From assembly GCA_035504095.1 (NCBI GenBank), contig DATJSN010000058.1:1-44758 (forward strand): a stretch of 44,758 bases of DNA, written 5' to 3'. Source of the DNA: DATJSN01 sp035504095 (GTDB lineage: Bacteria > Planctomycetota > Phycisphaerae > WQYP01). Below the pieces are notes generated by a model. That model was not told where the DNA came from, made no database searches, and saw nothing but the letters and a program-made list of their open reading frames with translations. The position numbers were made by a program, and so were the translations under genes. This document shows, piece by piece, positions 1 to 8,785 of this stretch (position 1 is its first letter; every line of letters starts with the position of its first letter).

Positions 1-324
1 TATGCTCGTTATTGCACTGAAATGCCGGAGTTTTATCGCACTCATTCCTGGATAATGCATCCACATAAAAGACGCGATTTGTGGATTTTTTACGCCTGGT
101 ATGGCGCAAATAACAATCTGGGCCTTTGGGAATCGCTGCAATGGCTGTTAACCCGTGGCCCGAAAAAGGCCTGGACGTCTCTTGTACAACGAATGCGACT
201 GGAAAAATACAATTTGCAAACAACAGGTTTGTTGGAAAAAGCGTCTCTGAAAGAGAACATTGCACCCTCTTCCGCAATGTTCTCATCAGAAGAGAAATCC
301 GGCGTTTCTCAAGCAGCTCGTTAG
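1..324 (+). CDS. C-terminal fragment of an unrecognised protein
   Basis: The frame is open from base 1 and ends at a TAG at 322-324, so the gene begins upstream of the window; the first in-frame ATG is at 22 but is probably internal. About 107 residues are visible. The fragment is rich in Trp and Tyr in its first half (including a FYAWYGANNN stretch), then becomes basic (an RGPKK stretch), and ends in a polar, probably disordered tail (SSEEKSGVSQAAR). I see no catalytic motif and cannot name the family; a C-terminal cap of a glycosyltransferase or radical-SAM enzyme is possible but unsupported. It converges on the phospholipase-D-like gene, with one base between the two stop codons. Confidence 0.55.
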   Translation, partial: YARYCTEMPEFYRTHSWIMHPHKRRDLWIFYAWYGANNNLGLWESLQWLLTRGPKKAWTSLVQRMRLEKYNLQTTGLLEKASLKENIAPSSAMFSSEEKSGVSQAAR

Positions 325-325
325 G

Positions 326-1582
326 CTAGAGCCACCAGCGCAACGCAAAACAGATACGATTTAAAAATTTTTCTATAAGCGTACGATGGTTCACTTCTTC
401 TGGTCGCACGCGCCGGCTGCGACGAATTTCATAACGGCAAATCCGCCGCACCGCTTCGGCAAATCGATGCGAACGAATGACAGCCAGAAATTCCAGGTTG
501 ATTCGTAAACTCCGCGGATCCATATTGGCCGAACCTACAACCGTCCATTGCCGGTCGATCACCGCCACCTTGCTGTGAAGCATCCGATCTTTGCGCTCAT
601 AGATGCGCACGCCGCGCTTGAGCAGTCTGTTATATAAATACCATGCGGCGTGTTGCGCGATTTTACTGTCGCTGAGCGCTGGTACCACCACGTCAACGCG
701 TACGCCGCGCCGTCTCGCGGCCAGAATTGCCTTTAAGACTTTTCCATAAGGAATAAAATAAGCCATGGCGATGATCACGTTCCCTCGCCCGGTATTCAAT
801 AACGTTCGATACACACGCGTTGCGCGGCTGAATTTGAAGCCCGGTCCGCTGTCAAAAAAATGGATGGAATCGTCCTGGTCACTGAGCGTGACGCGGCGAT
901 AGGCTTTTGGCCGTCGCACAATCGGCAACCGCAGGGCGTGGCGCCATGAGCGTTCGAAACTCTCTGCCACCTGGACTTGCTGCGGTCCACACAAACGCAC
1001 ATGCAAATCGCGCCTGCCCAAATGAGATTCCTCCGTGTCATCTACGTGGAGATACCGAAAATCGCGTCCGTAGTCGATGATGTTCATTCCACCGAAATAA
1101 GCGCAACGGTCGTCGACGACCATAAGCTTGCGATGATTTCGGCGGTTTAAAATAATTAATACCAGGATGTTCCGCAGCGCTTCACGGAAATTGTGGTAGG
1201 CGTGCACCTTGACGCCGGCAGCGGCTAAATCATGGAAAAATGCCGGCGATGTTTTTTGCGACCCTATGGCGTCGTAAAGAACGCGCACGTCCAGCCCCTC
1301 AACGGCGCGGCGCATCAGTGCCTCGGCGATTGAATCGCCGCTGGCGTCATCAGCAAAAATATATGTTTCGAGCCAGATGCGGGATCGCGCCGCGTTAATA
1401 TCCTGGAGCATGGTCGAAAATAAAGAAGGTGCTTCTGTGAACAATTCCAAGGTGCATCCGGCGACTTGGAGGCGCTCCACTACCGCCGGTTTTTCTGAAC
1501 GTTCATCGCGGTCTTCAATGGGCCGACCTTTTTCCACAGCGCACTCCGCCGCCGCAGTTTCTTCACCTCGCCTAACCGGCAC
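326..1582 (-). CDS. Phospholipase D / cardiolipin synthase-like protein
   Basis: Two HxK(x)4D motifs define a PLD-superfamily enzyme: NHRKLMVVDD and, about 185 residues later, LHSKVAVIDRQ, each followed by the usual GG/GSAN(M)xDPRS-type context (GSANMDPRS after the second). Family members transfer or hydrolyse phosphatidyl groups; the order and length (about 417 residues) fit cardiolipin synthase (ClsA/ClsB-like), acting at the membrane. The frame stays open up to an ATG at 1681, which would add a hydrophobic stretch (LFVWSLLAFI), but that start overlaps the upstream cupin gene by 110 bases, in the part coding for its conserved C-terminal strand. A GTG at 1582 leaves only an 11-base overlap and is preferred. 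It is the last gene of a minus-strand ndk-cupin-PLD operon. Family assignment is firm; exact substrate and start are not. Confidence 0.85.
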   Translation of the reverse strand: MPVRRGEETAAAECAVEKGRPIEDRDERSEKPAVVERLQVAGCTLELFTEAPSLFSTMLQDINAARSRIWLETYIFADDASGDSIAEALMRRAVEGLDVRVLYDAIGSQKTSPAFFHDLAAAGVKVHAYHNFREALRNILVLIILNRRNHRKLMVVDDRCAYFGGMNIIDYGRDFRYLHVDDTEESHLGRRDLHVRLCGPQQVQVAESFERSWRHALRLPIVRRPKAYRRVTLSDQDDSIHFFDSGPGFKFSRATRVYRTLLNTGRGNVIIAMAYFIPYGKVLKAILAARRRGVRVDVVVPALSDSKIAQHAAWYLYNRLLKRGVRIYERKDRMLHSKVAVIDRQWTVVGSANMDPRSLRINLEFLAVIRSHRFAEAVRRICRYEIRRSRRVRPEEVNHRTLIEKFLNRICFALRWWL

Positions 1583-1937
1583 ATGGTGCAGGCTGATGAA
1601 CGCGAGCAGGGACCAGACAAATAAATTCAAAGTTCGTTTTCCCAGTGTTTTGAAACTGATGCATTTCGTTAGCCGGAACATAAACCACGTCGCCGGCTTT
1701 CAGCGTCCGCGGCCCTTGCGTGCTTATGGCTGTTCCTTCGCCGGAAAGAATCAATATCTCGTGTTCATAATCATGTTGATGATGCGGTGTACATCCACCT
1801 GGCGCCACAATGAATTTCCGCATTGCAAAGTTGGGGCATTGTTCCTCAGGCCCCAAAAGCATCTGCATCATGGCCTGCTGGGCGCCGGGCATGGTTACCA
1901 GATTAACAGGAACGCTTTGAATAGATTTAACAATCAT
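1572..1937 (-). CDS. Single-domain cupin protein
   Basis: A 121-residue protein with the full cupin-2 pattern. Motif 1 is PGGCTPHHQHDYEHEILILSG, giving the metal ligands His-His-Glu; motif 2 is GDVVYVPANEMHQF, giving the last His. The C-terminal strand FEFICLVP closes the barrel. It probably binds one divalent metal ion in the cytoplasm; cupins of this size are small dioxygenases, isomerases or sensors, and the sequence does not tell which. It starts 9 bases after the ndk stop codon and its 3' end overlaps the phospholipase-D-like gene, so the three are very likely co-transcribed. No signal peptide is visible. Confidence 0.88.
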   Translation of the reverse strand: MIVKSIQSVPVNLVTMPGAQQAMMQMLLGPEEQCPNFAMRKFIVAPGGCTPHHQHDYEHEILILSGEGTAISTQGPRTLKAGDVVYVPANEMHQFQNTGKTNFEFICLVPARVHQPAPCAG

Positions 1938-1946
1938 GTACGCCTC

Positions 1947-2417
1947 CTATTGAGGTTTGCCGCTGGTCTGATCGTAGATCCAGCTTCCCAGTGCTGCTGG
2001 ATAGTCGAACAGTTCGCCGTCAGAAAAAAAGCGGGCGATTTCCGCCTGGGCGTTTTCCGGTGAATCACTGCCATGAATCAGGTTATAACTGCTTGAAAGA
2101 CCAAAATCGCCCCGGATGGTGCCAGGCTCGGCCTTAAAGCCGGACGTGGCACCCATCATTTTTCTGGCAACATCAACAGCGTTGTTAGCCTGGAGCACGA
2201 TAAGCACCACCGGTGAACTAGCCATAAAACGCACCAGGTTGTCGTAGAATGGTTTACCCTTATGTATGCCATAATGTTCCTGGGCTGTTTGCTTGGAGAT
2301 AACCGCGAATTTGAGCCCTACAATCTGCAAACCCTTATTTTCAAAACGGCTGATAATCGCTCCGATTAATCCGCGTTGGATCGAATCGGGTTTAAGTATG
2401 ATAAGCGTACGTTCCAT
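1947..2417 (-). CDS. ndk: Nucleoside diphosphate kinase
   Basis: The enzyme transfers the gamma phosphate of ATP to nucleoside diphosphates through a phospho-histidine. The 156-residue product has the family's beginning (MERTLIILKPD, with the conserved Lys at about residue 9) and the active-site motif NLIHGSDS with the catalytic His at about residue 115, and ends in the usual ELFDYP-type region. The frame remains open upstream to 2528, but ATG 2417 is chosen because it gives the normal family length and has an AGGAG sequence eight bases before it. It is the first gene of a minus-strand operon with the cupin and phospholipase-D-like genes and is divergent from the membrane-protein trio starting at 2587. 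Confidence 0.96.
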   Translation of the reverse strand: MERTLIILKPDSIQRGLIGAIISRFENKGLQIVGLKFAVISKQTAQEHYGIHKGKPFYDNLVRFMASSPVVLIVLQANNAVDVARKMMGATSGFKAEPGTIRGDFGLSSSYNLIHGSDSPENAQAEIARFFSDGELFDYPAALGSWIYDQTSGKPQ

Positions 2418-2465
2418 ATTCTTTCTCCTGCCTGTGGACGAGGGTAAATTAAAGCGATTTACAAT

Positions 2466-2526
2466 GACGCCGCAACCACCCTCCCAGGTTGTAGAAGCTA
2501 TTTCATAGGGCTGACCCGCCGGCGTC
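2466..2526 (-). promoter_or_regulatory. Possible folded leader upstream of ndk
   Basis: Read on the minus strand, 7-base arms (GACGCCG at 2526-2520 and CGGCGTC at 2472-2466) enclose two small hairpins: GGG-TCAG-CCC and CAACC/GGTTG. Together they could form a three-way junction about 50 bases upstream of the ndk start codon. The stems are short and I recognise no known riboswitch class, so this may be chance. Confidence 0.25.
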
Positions 2527-2586
2527 AACCCGCCTGATCTTTAGAAGAGTTTCGTTCGTCGATCAAGTATGGTCAAATAAGGGAAT

Positions 2587-4737
2587 ATGCCAGGTACGCT
2601 TGCCGATCGAAGCCCCGCACATGATCAATCAAACAGCGTCGCTTCGTTGAATTCACCGTATAAATACTCTTTATTTTTAGCATTAACTGGTGCATTGGGA
2701 TTGGCAATCTTATGCTTTATTTTTTACTGGCCACTGCGCCATGCCGGCTATATTTGGGATGATTACGGCTGGGTGCTCAATAACGATTTTATCTACCACT
2801 GGAGCGGCCTGTGGTACATCTGGTTCGATCCGCGCGCCAGCATTCAATATTATCCGGTGACCTTCACAGTGTTTTTGCTTGAATATAAGCTTTGGGGCCT
2901 GGCTGCGGAACCATTTCACTTTGCCAACATCGCTATGCAGGCATGCAATGCGATTATTTTGTGGCGTTTACTGCGCCGCCTGGATCTCAAATGCGCATGG
3001 ATGGCGGCGGCTATTTTTGCCATCCATCCCGTGCAGGTGGAAACCGTTGGTTGGGTTGCCGAACAAAAAACATTGCTCTCCGCCGGTTTAGGCTTTCTTG
3101 CCGCCATGTTATGGCTTCAGTGGGCCGGCGTAGGTCCATCGAGCAATGCGTCAATAAAAAGTAAACGGAAAATATATGTTGCTGCAACACTTTTTTATGT
3201 TTTGGCTCTGTTGGCTAAAACAGATGTTTGTACATTTCCAGTCGTACTTTTGCTTATTCTGTGGTGGAAACATCATTCGATAACGAAGCGGGAAATTTTG
3301 GCTGCAATCCCGTGGTTGATATTGGGACTCGTGGCAGCGTGCATGACGATTTTTGTCGAGCATGGACAAGCGGGCGCCAATGGAGAAAATTTTACTTTTT
3401 CATTTGCGCAGCGGCTGATCATCGCCGGTAAAGATATCTGGTTTTACCCGACCAAACTCTTCTGGCCGCATCCCTTGCTGGAAGTTTATCCCCGGTGGGA
3501 TGTCGGAAACATTTCCGGTTGGGATTACATCTATCCGCTTTCCGCACTTGGTGTTCTCTTTACGCTTTTTCTGCTCAGAAAACAAATAGGACGCGGGTCG
3601 TTTACGGCGGCAGCTTTTTATGTCATAACGCTTTCCCCGCTTTTGGGTTTTATTTCGTTCTATACCATGAAATACACATTTGTAGCCGACCATTATCAGT
3701 ACATTCCATGTATTGGTTTAATTGTCTTAGTGATCGAGCCAATTGCGCGTTTTCTAAGTTCCCGGGCGTCGAAAATGACGCTAAAAATATTGTCGCCAAT
3801 GGTCCAGCAAGCGGTTGTTTATGGTCCTGCGATGTTTTTTTGCGCTGTGGCTCTCGCGGTTCTGGGAAATATCACTTATGCCCAGAGCAAAATTTACAGC
3901 CCACCGATAAATGTGTGGTTCAACGTTTTAAATCACGAGCCCGATTCCTGGCTTGCCATGGAAGAAATTGGCGCCTGTTATCATGATGCCGGCGACTCTG
4001 CTGAAGCGCTGCGTTATTGCACGCAGGCTTACAACTTAACTCATGGCAGCGAATATGTTGTCGATGAAGATATGGGAGATTTATCTTTCGAAGGGCTTCA
4101 CCCGGATTTAGCCGCCGCAGCGTTCTATTATCGTGAGGCATTGAACGCTGAACCACGTCACGAACCTTCGGTGATTATCAAGCTTGTACACTGTTATGAA
4201 GAATTGAAAAACTTCCAACAGGCTGCTGTGGATTTACAAAAAGGTCTAAAGGAATATCCCCAGTCCGCTGCATTGCATTTTGAATGGGGTTATCTGCTCT
4301 GGATCGGGGGTTATTATGGCGACGCCGCCGAAGAATTTAAACAGGTCGTTGAATATGAGCCGGACAATGTGTTGGGAATGTATAACCTGGCGTTATTGAT
4401 GGAACGCCTGAATAAAACACAGGAGGCTCAAGATTATTACCAGCGCGCCTTGGAACTATCCCCAAATTTCGGTCTTGGGCATTACGATTATGGCCGCTTT
4501 TTGTTAGCGCAAGGCCAGGCGAGTGAGGCCGTGGAGGAACTGCAAAAAGCGATAACGGTAGCTCAAGAGGAAAAAGTTCCGGTTTTGGAAGCTAAGGCAC
4601 TGGTCGTACAGGCCCAGGCGTACGATGCATTAAAGTTAACAGCGGAGGCGATGCAGGCACAAACGATGGTACAGCAGCTTGGATTTCCAGTGACGACGTT
4701 ACCCATGCCGATTTCGCCATTGTCACCCGAACAGTGA
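2587..4737 (+). CDS. Polytopic membrane protein with TPR tail (TMTC/GT-C-like), copy 1
   Basis: A 716-residue protein. After a polar N-terminus there are about ten hydrophobic segments (roughly residues 28-430), then a soluble tail with tetratricopeptide-like repeats (about 450-690). The first extracytoplasmic loop carries an acidic pair (IWDDYGWV, residues about 57-62), as in GT-C glycosyltransferases that use lipid-linked sugars, and the conserved motif AIHPVQVETVGWV follows at about 146-157. This architecture matches the TMTC-like proteins common in planctomycetes; transfer of a sugar to exported proteins or glycans is inferred, not shown. The start at ATG 2587 follows a weak AAGGGA. It is the first of three tandem paralogues; its stop overlaps the start of the second by one base (TGATG). 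Confidence 0.85.
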   Translation: MPGTLADRSPAHDQSNSVASLNSPYKYSLFLALTGALGLAILCFIFYWPLRHAGYIWDDYGWVLNNDFIYHWSGLWYIWFDPRASIQYYPVTFTVFLLEYKLWGLAAEPFHFANIAMQACNAIILWRLLRRLDLKCAWMAAAIFAIHPVQVETVGWVAEQKTLLSAGLGFLAAMLWLQWAGVGPSSNASIKSKRKIYVAATLFYVLALLAKTDVCTFPVVLLLILWWKHHSITKREILAAIPWLILGLVAACMTIFVEHGQAGANGENFTFSFAQRLIIAGKDIWFYPTKLFWPHPLLEVYPRWDVGNISGWDYIYPLSALGVLFTLFLLRKQIGRGSFTAAAFYVITLSPLLGFISFYTMKYTFVADHYQYIPCIGLIVLVIEPIARFLSSRASKMTLKILSPMVQQAVVYGPAMFFCAVALAVLGNITYAQSKIYSPPINVWFNVLNHEPDSWLAMEEIGACYHDAGDSAEALRYCTQAYNLTHGSEYVVDEDMGDLSFEGLHPDLAAAAFYYREALNAEPRHEPSVIIKLVHCYEELKNFQQAAVDLQKGLKEYPQSAALHFEWGYLLWIGGYYGDAAEEFKQVVEYEPDNVLGMYNLALLMERLNKTQEAQDYYQRALELSPNFGLGHYDYGRFLLAQGQASEAVEELQKAITVAQEEKVPVLEAKALVVQAQAYDALKLTAEAMQAQTMVQQLGFPVTTLPMPISPLSPEQ

Positions 4738-6821
4738 TGGAACGGTCCAATTTGAAAAATATCATTGGAATATTCGTCCTGATCGTCTTGTGCTTTGCGG
4801 CATATTGGCCTTTGCACGGAGCCGGTTTTATATGGGATGACGATCTATGGTTGACCAACAACGACATTGTGCACCACTGGAGCGGACTTTGGGATATTTG
4901 GCTGGTTCCAGAATCTTCCGTTCAATATTACCCTCTCACCAGTACGTTTTTTCTACTCGAATATAAAATCTGGGCGCTCGCCGCGGAACCATATCATCTG
5001 CTTAACATCGCACTGCAAATCCTCAATGCTATTCTTCTCTGGCGTTTGTTGTATGTTTTGAAGTTGCGGAGCGCCTGGTTAGCTGCTGTGATTTTCGCCA
5101 TTCATCCCATGCAAGTGGATACTGTAGGTTGGGTGGTGGAACAGAAAAATTTAATTTCTGGAGCGTTATATTTTTGCGCCGCATTATCCTGGCTGCGATT
5201 CCGCGATTTTGACAGCGGGACATCCAGCGTACAAACCATTGCTCCCCGGCCATTGTGGAGATTTTATATCCTCGCCACAGTGCTGTTTTTGCTGGCAATT
5301 TTGGCTAAGTCATTTGTCTGCACGCTGCCTGCCGCGCTATTGATCATCGCCTGGTGGAAAACCGGATATATTTTGCGACGAGATATTCTGCCGCTTGTGC
5401 CATGGTTTCTGGCTGCTTTACTCATCGCCCCTTTAACCAACGCGATGGAAAGGGCAACTGGCACGGCGTTTGAATTCAGCTTTGCCCAACACATGATCAT
5501 CATGGGAAAGGATCTGTGGTTCTATGTACTGAAATTTATATGGCCACATCCTCTTTTGGAAATTTATTCGCGCTGGGACACGGCCCACTTCTCAATGATG
5601 GATTGGATATATCCGGTAGCAGCTTTGGCGGCACCTGTGGTACTCTGGTCCATGCGCGATAAAATCGGCCGTGGGCCGGCTGCCGCCGTTGCCTACTACA
5701 TGGTCACTCTTTCCCCAGCTCTGGGATTTCTGGCTTTTTATGGCAGCACAATGACCTTTGTAGCGGATCATTATTTTTATCTGCCAATCATTGGATTGAC
5801 TCTTCTTGTTGTTGAACCCTTTGTTCGGCTTTTGAATCGAATAACGCAACAAAGAACTGCAGCGGCCATTCAATTTAACAAGGGGTTTCATCCAACGGGC
5901 CGTACCGTTGTTGCAACGACGGTCTTTTCTGTAGTGTTGCTTATTCCCCTGGGAATCACGACCTATGCCCAGAGTAGTATATATAGTCCGCCTGTGGGTA
6001 TCTGGTTGAATGTAATCAAATACAATCCGGCCTGCTGGATTGCACCCGAACAGGCCGGCGCGTATTACTATGGAATCGGCGATGATAAAAACGCATATAT
6101 TTATTTCCGTAATGCTTATGACATGACGGATGGTCATGAGCCATCAGTTGATGTCAATCTGGGCGATTTGTACTCGGACCAATTCAATCGCAATCCGACT
6201 ATAGCAGTGAATTATTACAGTCAAGCGCTGGAAGATGACCCCTACCAACCAGGAGTAATCGTCAAACTTGTGCATTGTTATGAAGTGTTGGGAAATTTGC
6301 AGCAGGCTGCTGTGGATTTACAAAAGGGTCTGAAGGAATATCCCAAGTCTGCCACATTGCATTTTGAATGGGGTTATCTGCTATGGATTGGGGGGTATTA
6401 TGCAGACGCCGCTGAAGAATTTAAACAGGTCATTGAATATGAGCCGGACAATGTGTTGGGAATGTATAACCTGGCGTTATTGATGGAACACCTGAATAAA
6501 ACACGGGAGGCTCAAGATTATTACCAGCGAGCCTTGGAACTATCCCCAAATTTCGGTCTTGGGCATTACGATTATGGCCGCTTTTTATTGGCACGGGGCC
6601 AGGCGAATGAAGCCGTGGAGGAACTGCAAAAAGCGATAACGGTAGCTCAAGAGGAAAAAGTTCCGGTTTTGGAAGCCAAAGCTCTGGTCGTACAGGCCCA
6701 GGCGTACGATGCATTAAAGTTAACAGCGGAGGCGATGCAGGAACGAACGATGATACAGCGACTTGGTTTTCCAGTACCAACTAAACCTATGCCGATATCT
6801 CCCTTATTACGCAATCCATGA
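4737..6821 (+). CDS. Polytopic membrane protein with TPR tail (TMTC/GT-C-like), copy 2
   Basis: A paralogue of the preceding gene with the same plan: acidic pair in the first loop (IWDDDLWL), AIHPMQVDTVGWV motif, about ten membrane segments, then TPR-like repeats. The ATG at 4737 shares its first base with the upstream TGA; a GTG just before it (4734) is an alternative. The N-terminal membrane half has clearly diverged from copy 1, yet the last 145 or so codons are nearly identical at DNA level (about 94% over 6305-6741 against 4221-4657 by hand count, no gaps), which points to recent gene conversion. It presumably acts in the membrane as a partner or variant of copy 1. Confidence 0.85.
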   Translation: MERSNLKNIIGIFVLIVLCFAAYWPLHGAGFIWDDDLWLTNNDIVHHWSGLWDIWLVPESSVQYYPLTSTFFLLEYKIWALAAEPYHLLNIALQILNAILLWRLLYVLKLRSAWLAAVIFAIHPMQVDTVGWVVEQKNLISGALYFCAALSWLRFRDFDSGTSSVQTIAPRPLWRFYILATVLFLLAILAKSFVCTLPAALLIIAWWKTGYILRRDILPLVPWFLAALLIAPLTNAMERATGTAFEFSFAQHMIIMGKDLWFYVLKFIWPHPLLEIYSRWDTAHFSMMDWIYPVAALAAPVVLWSMRDKIGRGPAAAVAYYMVTLSPALGFLAFYGSTMTFVADHYFYLPIIGLTLLVVEPFVRLLNRITQQRTAAAIQFNKGFHPTGRTVVATTVFSVVLLIPLGITTYAQSSIYSPPVGIWLNVIKYNPACWIAPEQAGAYYYGIGDDKNAYIYFRNAYDMTDGHEPSVDVNLGDLYSDQFNRNPTIAVNYYSQALEDDPYQPGVIVKLVHCYEVLGNLQQAAVDLQKGLKEYPKSATLHFEWGYLLWIGGYYADAAEEFKQVIEYEPDNVLGMYNLALLMEHLNKTREAQDYYQRALELSPNFGLGHYDYGRFLLARGQANEAVEELQKAITVAQEEKVPVLEAKALVVQAQAYDALKLTAEAMQERTMIQRLGFPVPTKPMPISPLLRNP

Positions 6822-6842
6822 TGTTGACGATAAAAGAAAACG

Positions 6843-8636
6843 ATGGCTGAAAAAAAGAGTTATAAATTCAATAAACAGCAAAAGTCGGAAGTTGCCGAAT
6901 CGGCGCTGCACTCTGGACCATGGCGGACCATACTGGGCGCCGCCACTATTGTCCTAATTACCCTTGCAGCTTATTACCCTCTTCGTCTGGCCGGATATTT
7001 ATATGATGACTATGTTTGGTTAGTGGGAAATCCTCTGATTCGTTCGTGGTCTGGTTTGGTTTATGTCTGGGTGCGCCATATCGATTTAACCCAATATTAC
7101 CCAATGGTCTTTGTCGTGTTTGACCTGGCATATCACCTCTGGGATCTTACCGCCCTGGGCTATCATTTTATGAATGTTCTATTCCAAGCGGCTAATGCAC
7201 TTCTGTTGTGGATATTGCTGGGCAGGCTGGGTTTTAAATCCGCATGGCTGGCCGCCGTCATTTTTGCTATTCATCCCGTTCAGGTGGAAACCGTCGGTTG
7301 GGTGGTGGAGATGAAAAATCTTCTCTCGGCCTTTTTTTATTTTCTTACGCTCCTGACCTATCTTCGTTTTGCCGGCCTTACCGATAAACCTACTCTTAAA
7401 AAAAAACCTCCGGTTTATCGGAATTATCCGCTTTATGTGCTGGCTCTTGTGCTTTATATATTGGCTTTGTTTTCCAAAACTGACACGTGCACACTTCCCG
7501 CGATTGTTTTGCTTTTAATATGGTGGAAACGTGAGCGCTGGTCGGCACAGGACTTCCTCTGGACAGTTCCGATGTTTGTTCTTGGCGCAGTCCTGGCTCT
7601 TGTAACCATTCATATCGAGCATACCACAACCGGCATACAGGGCCCGGATTGGCAGTTCACGTTCAGCCAGAAGATTGTCATCGCGGGCAAAGCACTCTGG
7701 TTTTACGCGTCAAAATTTTTCTGGCCCAGCACACTCTTGCCTATATATCCACGCTGGCCCGTTGAACAGCTTGGCGGTTGGGAATGGATTTTCCCCATCT
7801 CGTTTGCGGCGGTTGCGGCCAGCTTGTGGTTGCTCCAAAAAAAAATCGGCCGCGGTCCATTTACCGCCCTCGCGTTTTTTGGAATTACGCTTTTACCAGT
7901 ACTTGGATTCATACCCTACTATACGATGCTGTTTTCTTTTGTCGCCGATCACTTTCAATATCTCGCGTGCATTGGCTTGATCGTTCCAACCACGGAATTA
8001 ATTTGGTATATGTCACTTCAGGTTCCTGCGCGGGCTGGCGAATTATATTCTCTGGTCTCAGGTGTGGTTATTCTTGCTCTTGGATCATTGACCTTCGGCC
8101 AAAGCCTGCTGTATCAGTCTCCCCTGGCTTTCTGGCAATATGCACATGACAACAATAACCATTCATTTTACGTTACCAGCATTTACGGAGCGTCGTTATT
8201 GGATGCAGGATTCATAGGGCCGGCTCTTGAGGAATTGCAGTTGGCCAATCAAATGCGGCCGGGTTATCGCGCGACAGAATCAGCCCTGGGCATGGCATAT
8301 CTGGATGTTAAAAAATATGCTCTGGCCGAGAATTATTTTCTTCTCGCCATGCGAGAGGATCCTTACACGACATACAATTTGGACGGAGCTGTAGAGTGTT
8401 TACTTGCCCAGCACGAATATTCCAGGGCAATCGAGGTTTTGCAGTTGGGTTTATACTACAACAAGGATTATGCCCCGGGCTGGATCAGTCTGGCTCGATT
8501 GTATGAATTGACAGGGCATCATACACAAGCTCTCGAATGTTATCTTAACGCGGTATCACTAGACCCGCGCTATAAAGGTGCGAGTCTTATTATTGGCCTT
8601 CCTTCAACATCCGCACCCGCAGTCAACGAACGTTGA
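6843..8636 (+). CDS. Polytopic membrane protein with short TPR tail (TMTC/GT-C-like), copy 3
   Basis: Third paralogue in the same operon, 21 bases after copy 2. The product (597 residues) begins with a basic polar segment, then has the acidic pair in the first loop (YLYDDYVWL), the AIHPVQVETVGWV motif at about residues 140-152, and about ten membrane segments. Its soluble tail is shorter and differs from the near-identical tails of copies 1 and 2, with about three TPR-like units (for example YNKDYAPGWISLARLYELTG). No strong ribosome-binding site precedes ATG 6843, so translation may be coupled to copy 2. Sugar transfer at the membrane is the likely role, by analogy to GT-C/TMTC proteins only. 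Confidence 0.83.
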   Translation: MAEKKSYKFNKQQKSEVAESALHSGPWRTILGAATIVLITLAAYYPLRLAGYLYDDYVWLVGNPLIRSWSGLVYVWVRHIDLTQYYPMVFVVFDLAYHLWDLTALGYHFMNVLFQAANALLLWILLGRLGFKSAWLAAVIFAIHPVQVETVGWVVEMKNLLSAFFYFLTLLTYLRFAGLTDKPTLKKKPPVYRNYPLYVLALVLYILALFSKTDTCTLPAIVLLLIWWKRERWSAQDFLWTVPMFVLGAVLALVTIHIEHTTTGIQGPDWQFTFSQKIVIAGKALWFYASKFFWPSTLLPIYPRWPVEQLGGWEWIFPISFAAVAASLWLLQKKIGRGPFTALAFFGITLLPVLGFIPYYTMLFSFVADHFQYLACIGLIVPTTELIWYMSLQVPARAGELYSLVSGVVILALGSLTFGQSLLYQSPLAFWQYAHDNNNHSFYVTSIYGASLLDAGFIGPALEELQLANQMRPGYRATESALGMAYLDVKKYALAENYFLLAMREDPYTTYNLDGAVECLLAQHEYSRAIEVLQLGLYYNKDYAPGWISLARLYELTGHHTQALECYLNAVSLDPRYKGASLIIGLPSTSAPAVNER

Positions 8637-8712
8637 CCAGTTTTGTCCTGAGTGTAGATTGGAGTAAATTAATGTCTCCTGGCGAGATCGTCAGCCGAAA
8701 ACAGGCTTATAC

Positions 8713-8784
8713 GCCGATGTAGCTCAACGGCAGAGCAACGGTTTTGTAAACCGTAGGTTGTCGGTTCGAATCCGACCATCGGCT
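8713..8784 (+). tRNA. tRNA-Thr (anticodon UGU)
   Basis: A 72-base cloverleaf: acceptor arms GCCGATG/CATCGGC pair perfectly, the D arm is GCTC-AACGGCA-GAGC, the anticodon stem ACGGT/ACCGT encloses the loop TTTGTAA with anticodon TGT at 8745-8747, and the T arm is GTCGG-TTCGAAT-CCGAC. The discriminator is T and CCA is not encoded. It reads Thr ACA codons. Confidence 0.96.
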
Positions 8785-8785
8785 T

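Noticed and set aside
326..1681. Longer phospholipase-D-like protein starting at ATG 1681 with a membrane helix
   Set aside because: It would overlap the conserved end of the cupin gene by 110 bases; a GTG at 1582 is more economical, though the long form is not excluded.
1377..2063. Open frame of 228 codons on the plus strand
   Set aside because: It lies antisense across the phospholipase-D-like, cupin and ndk genes, all with clear motifs; its translation shows no domain.
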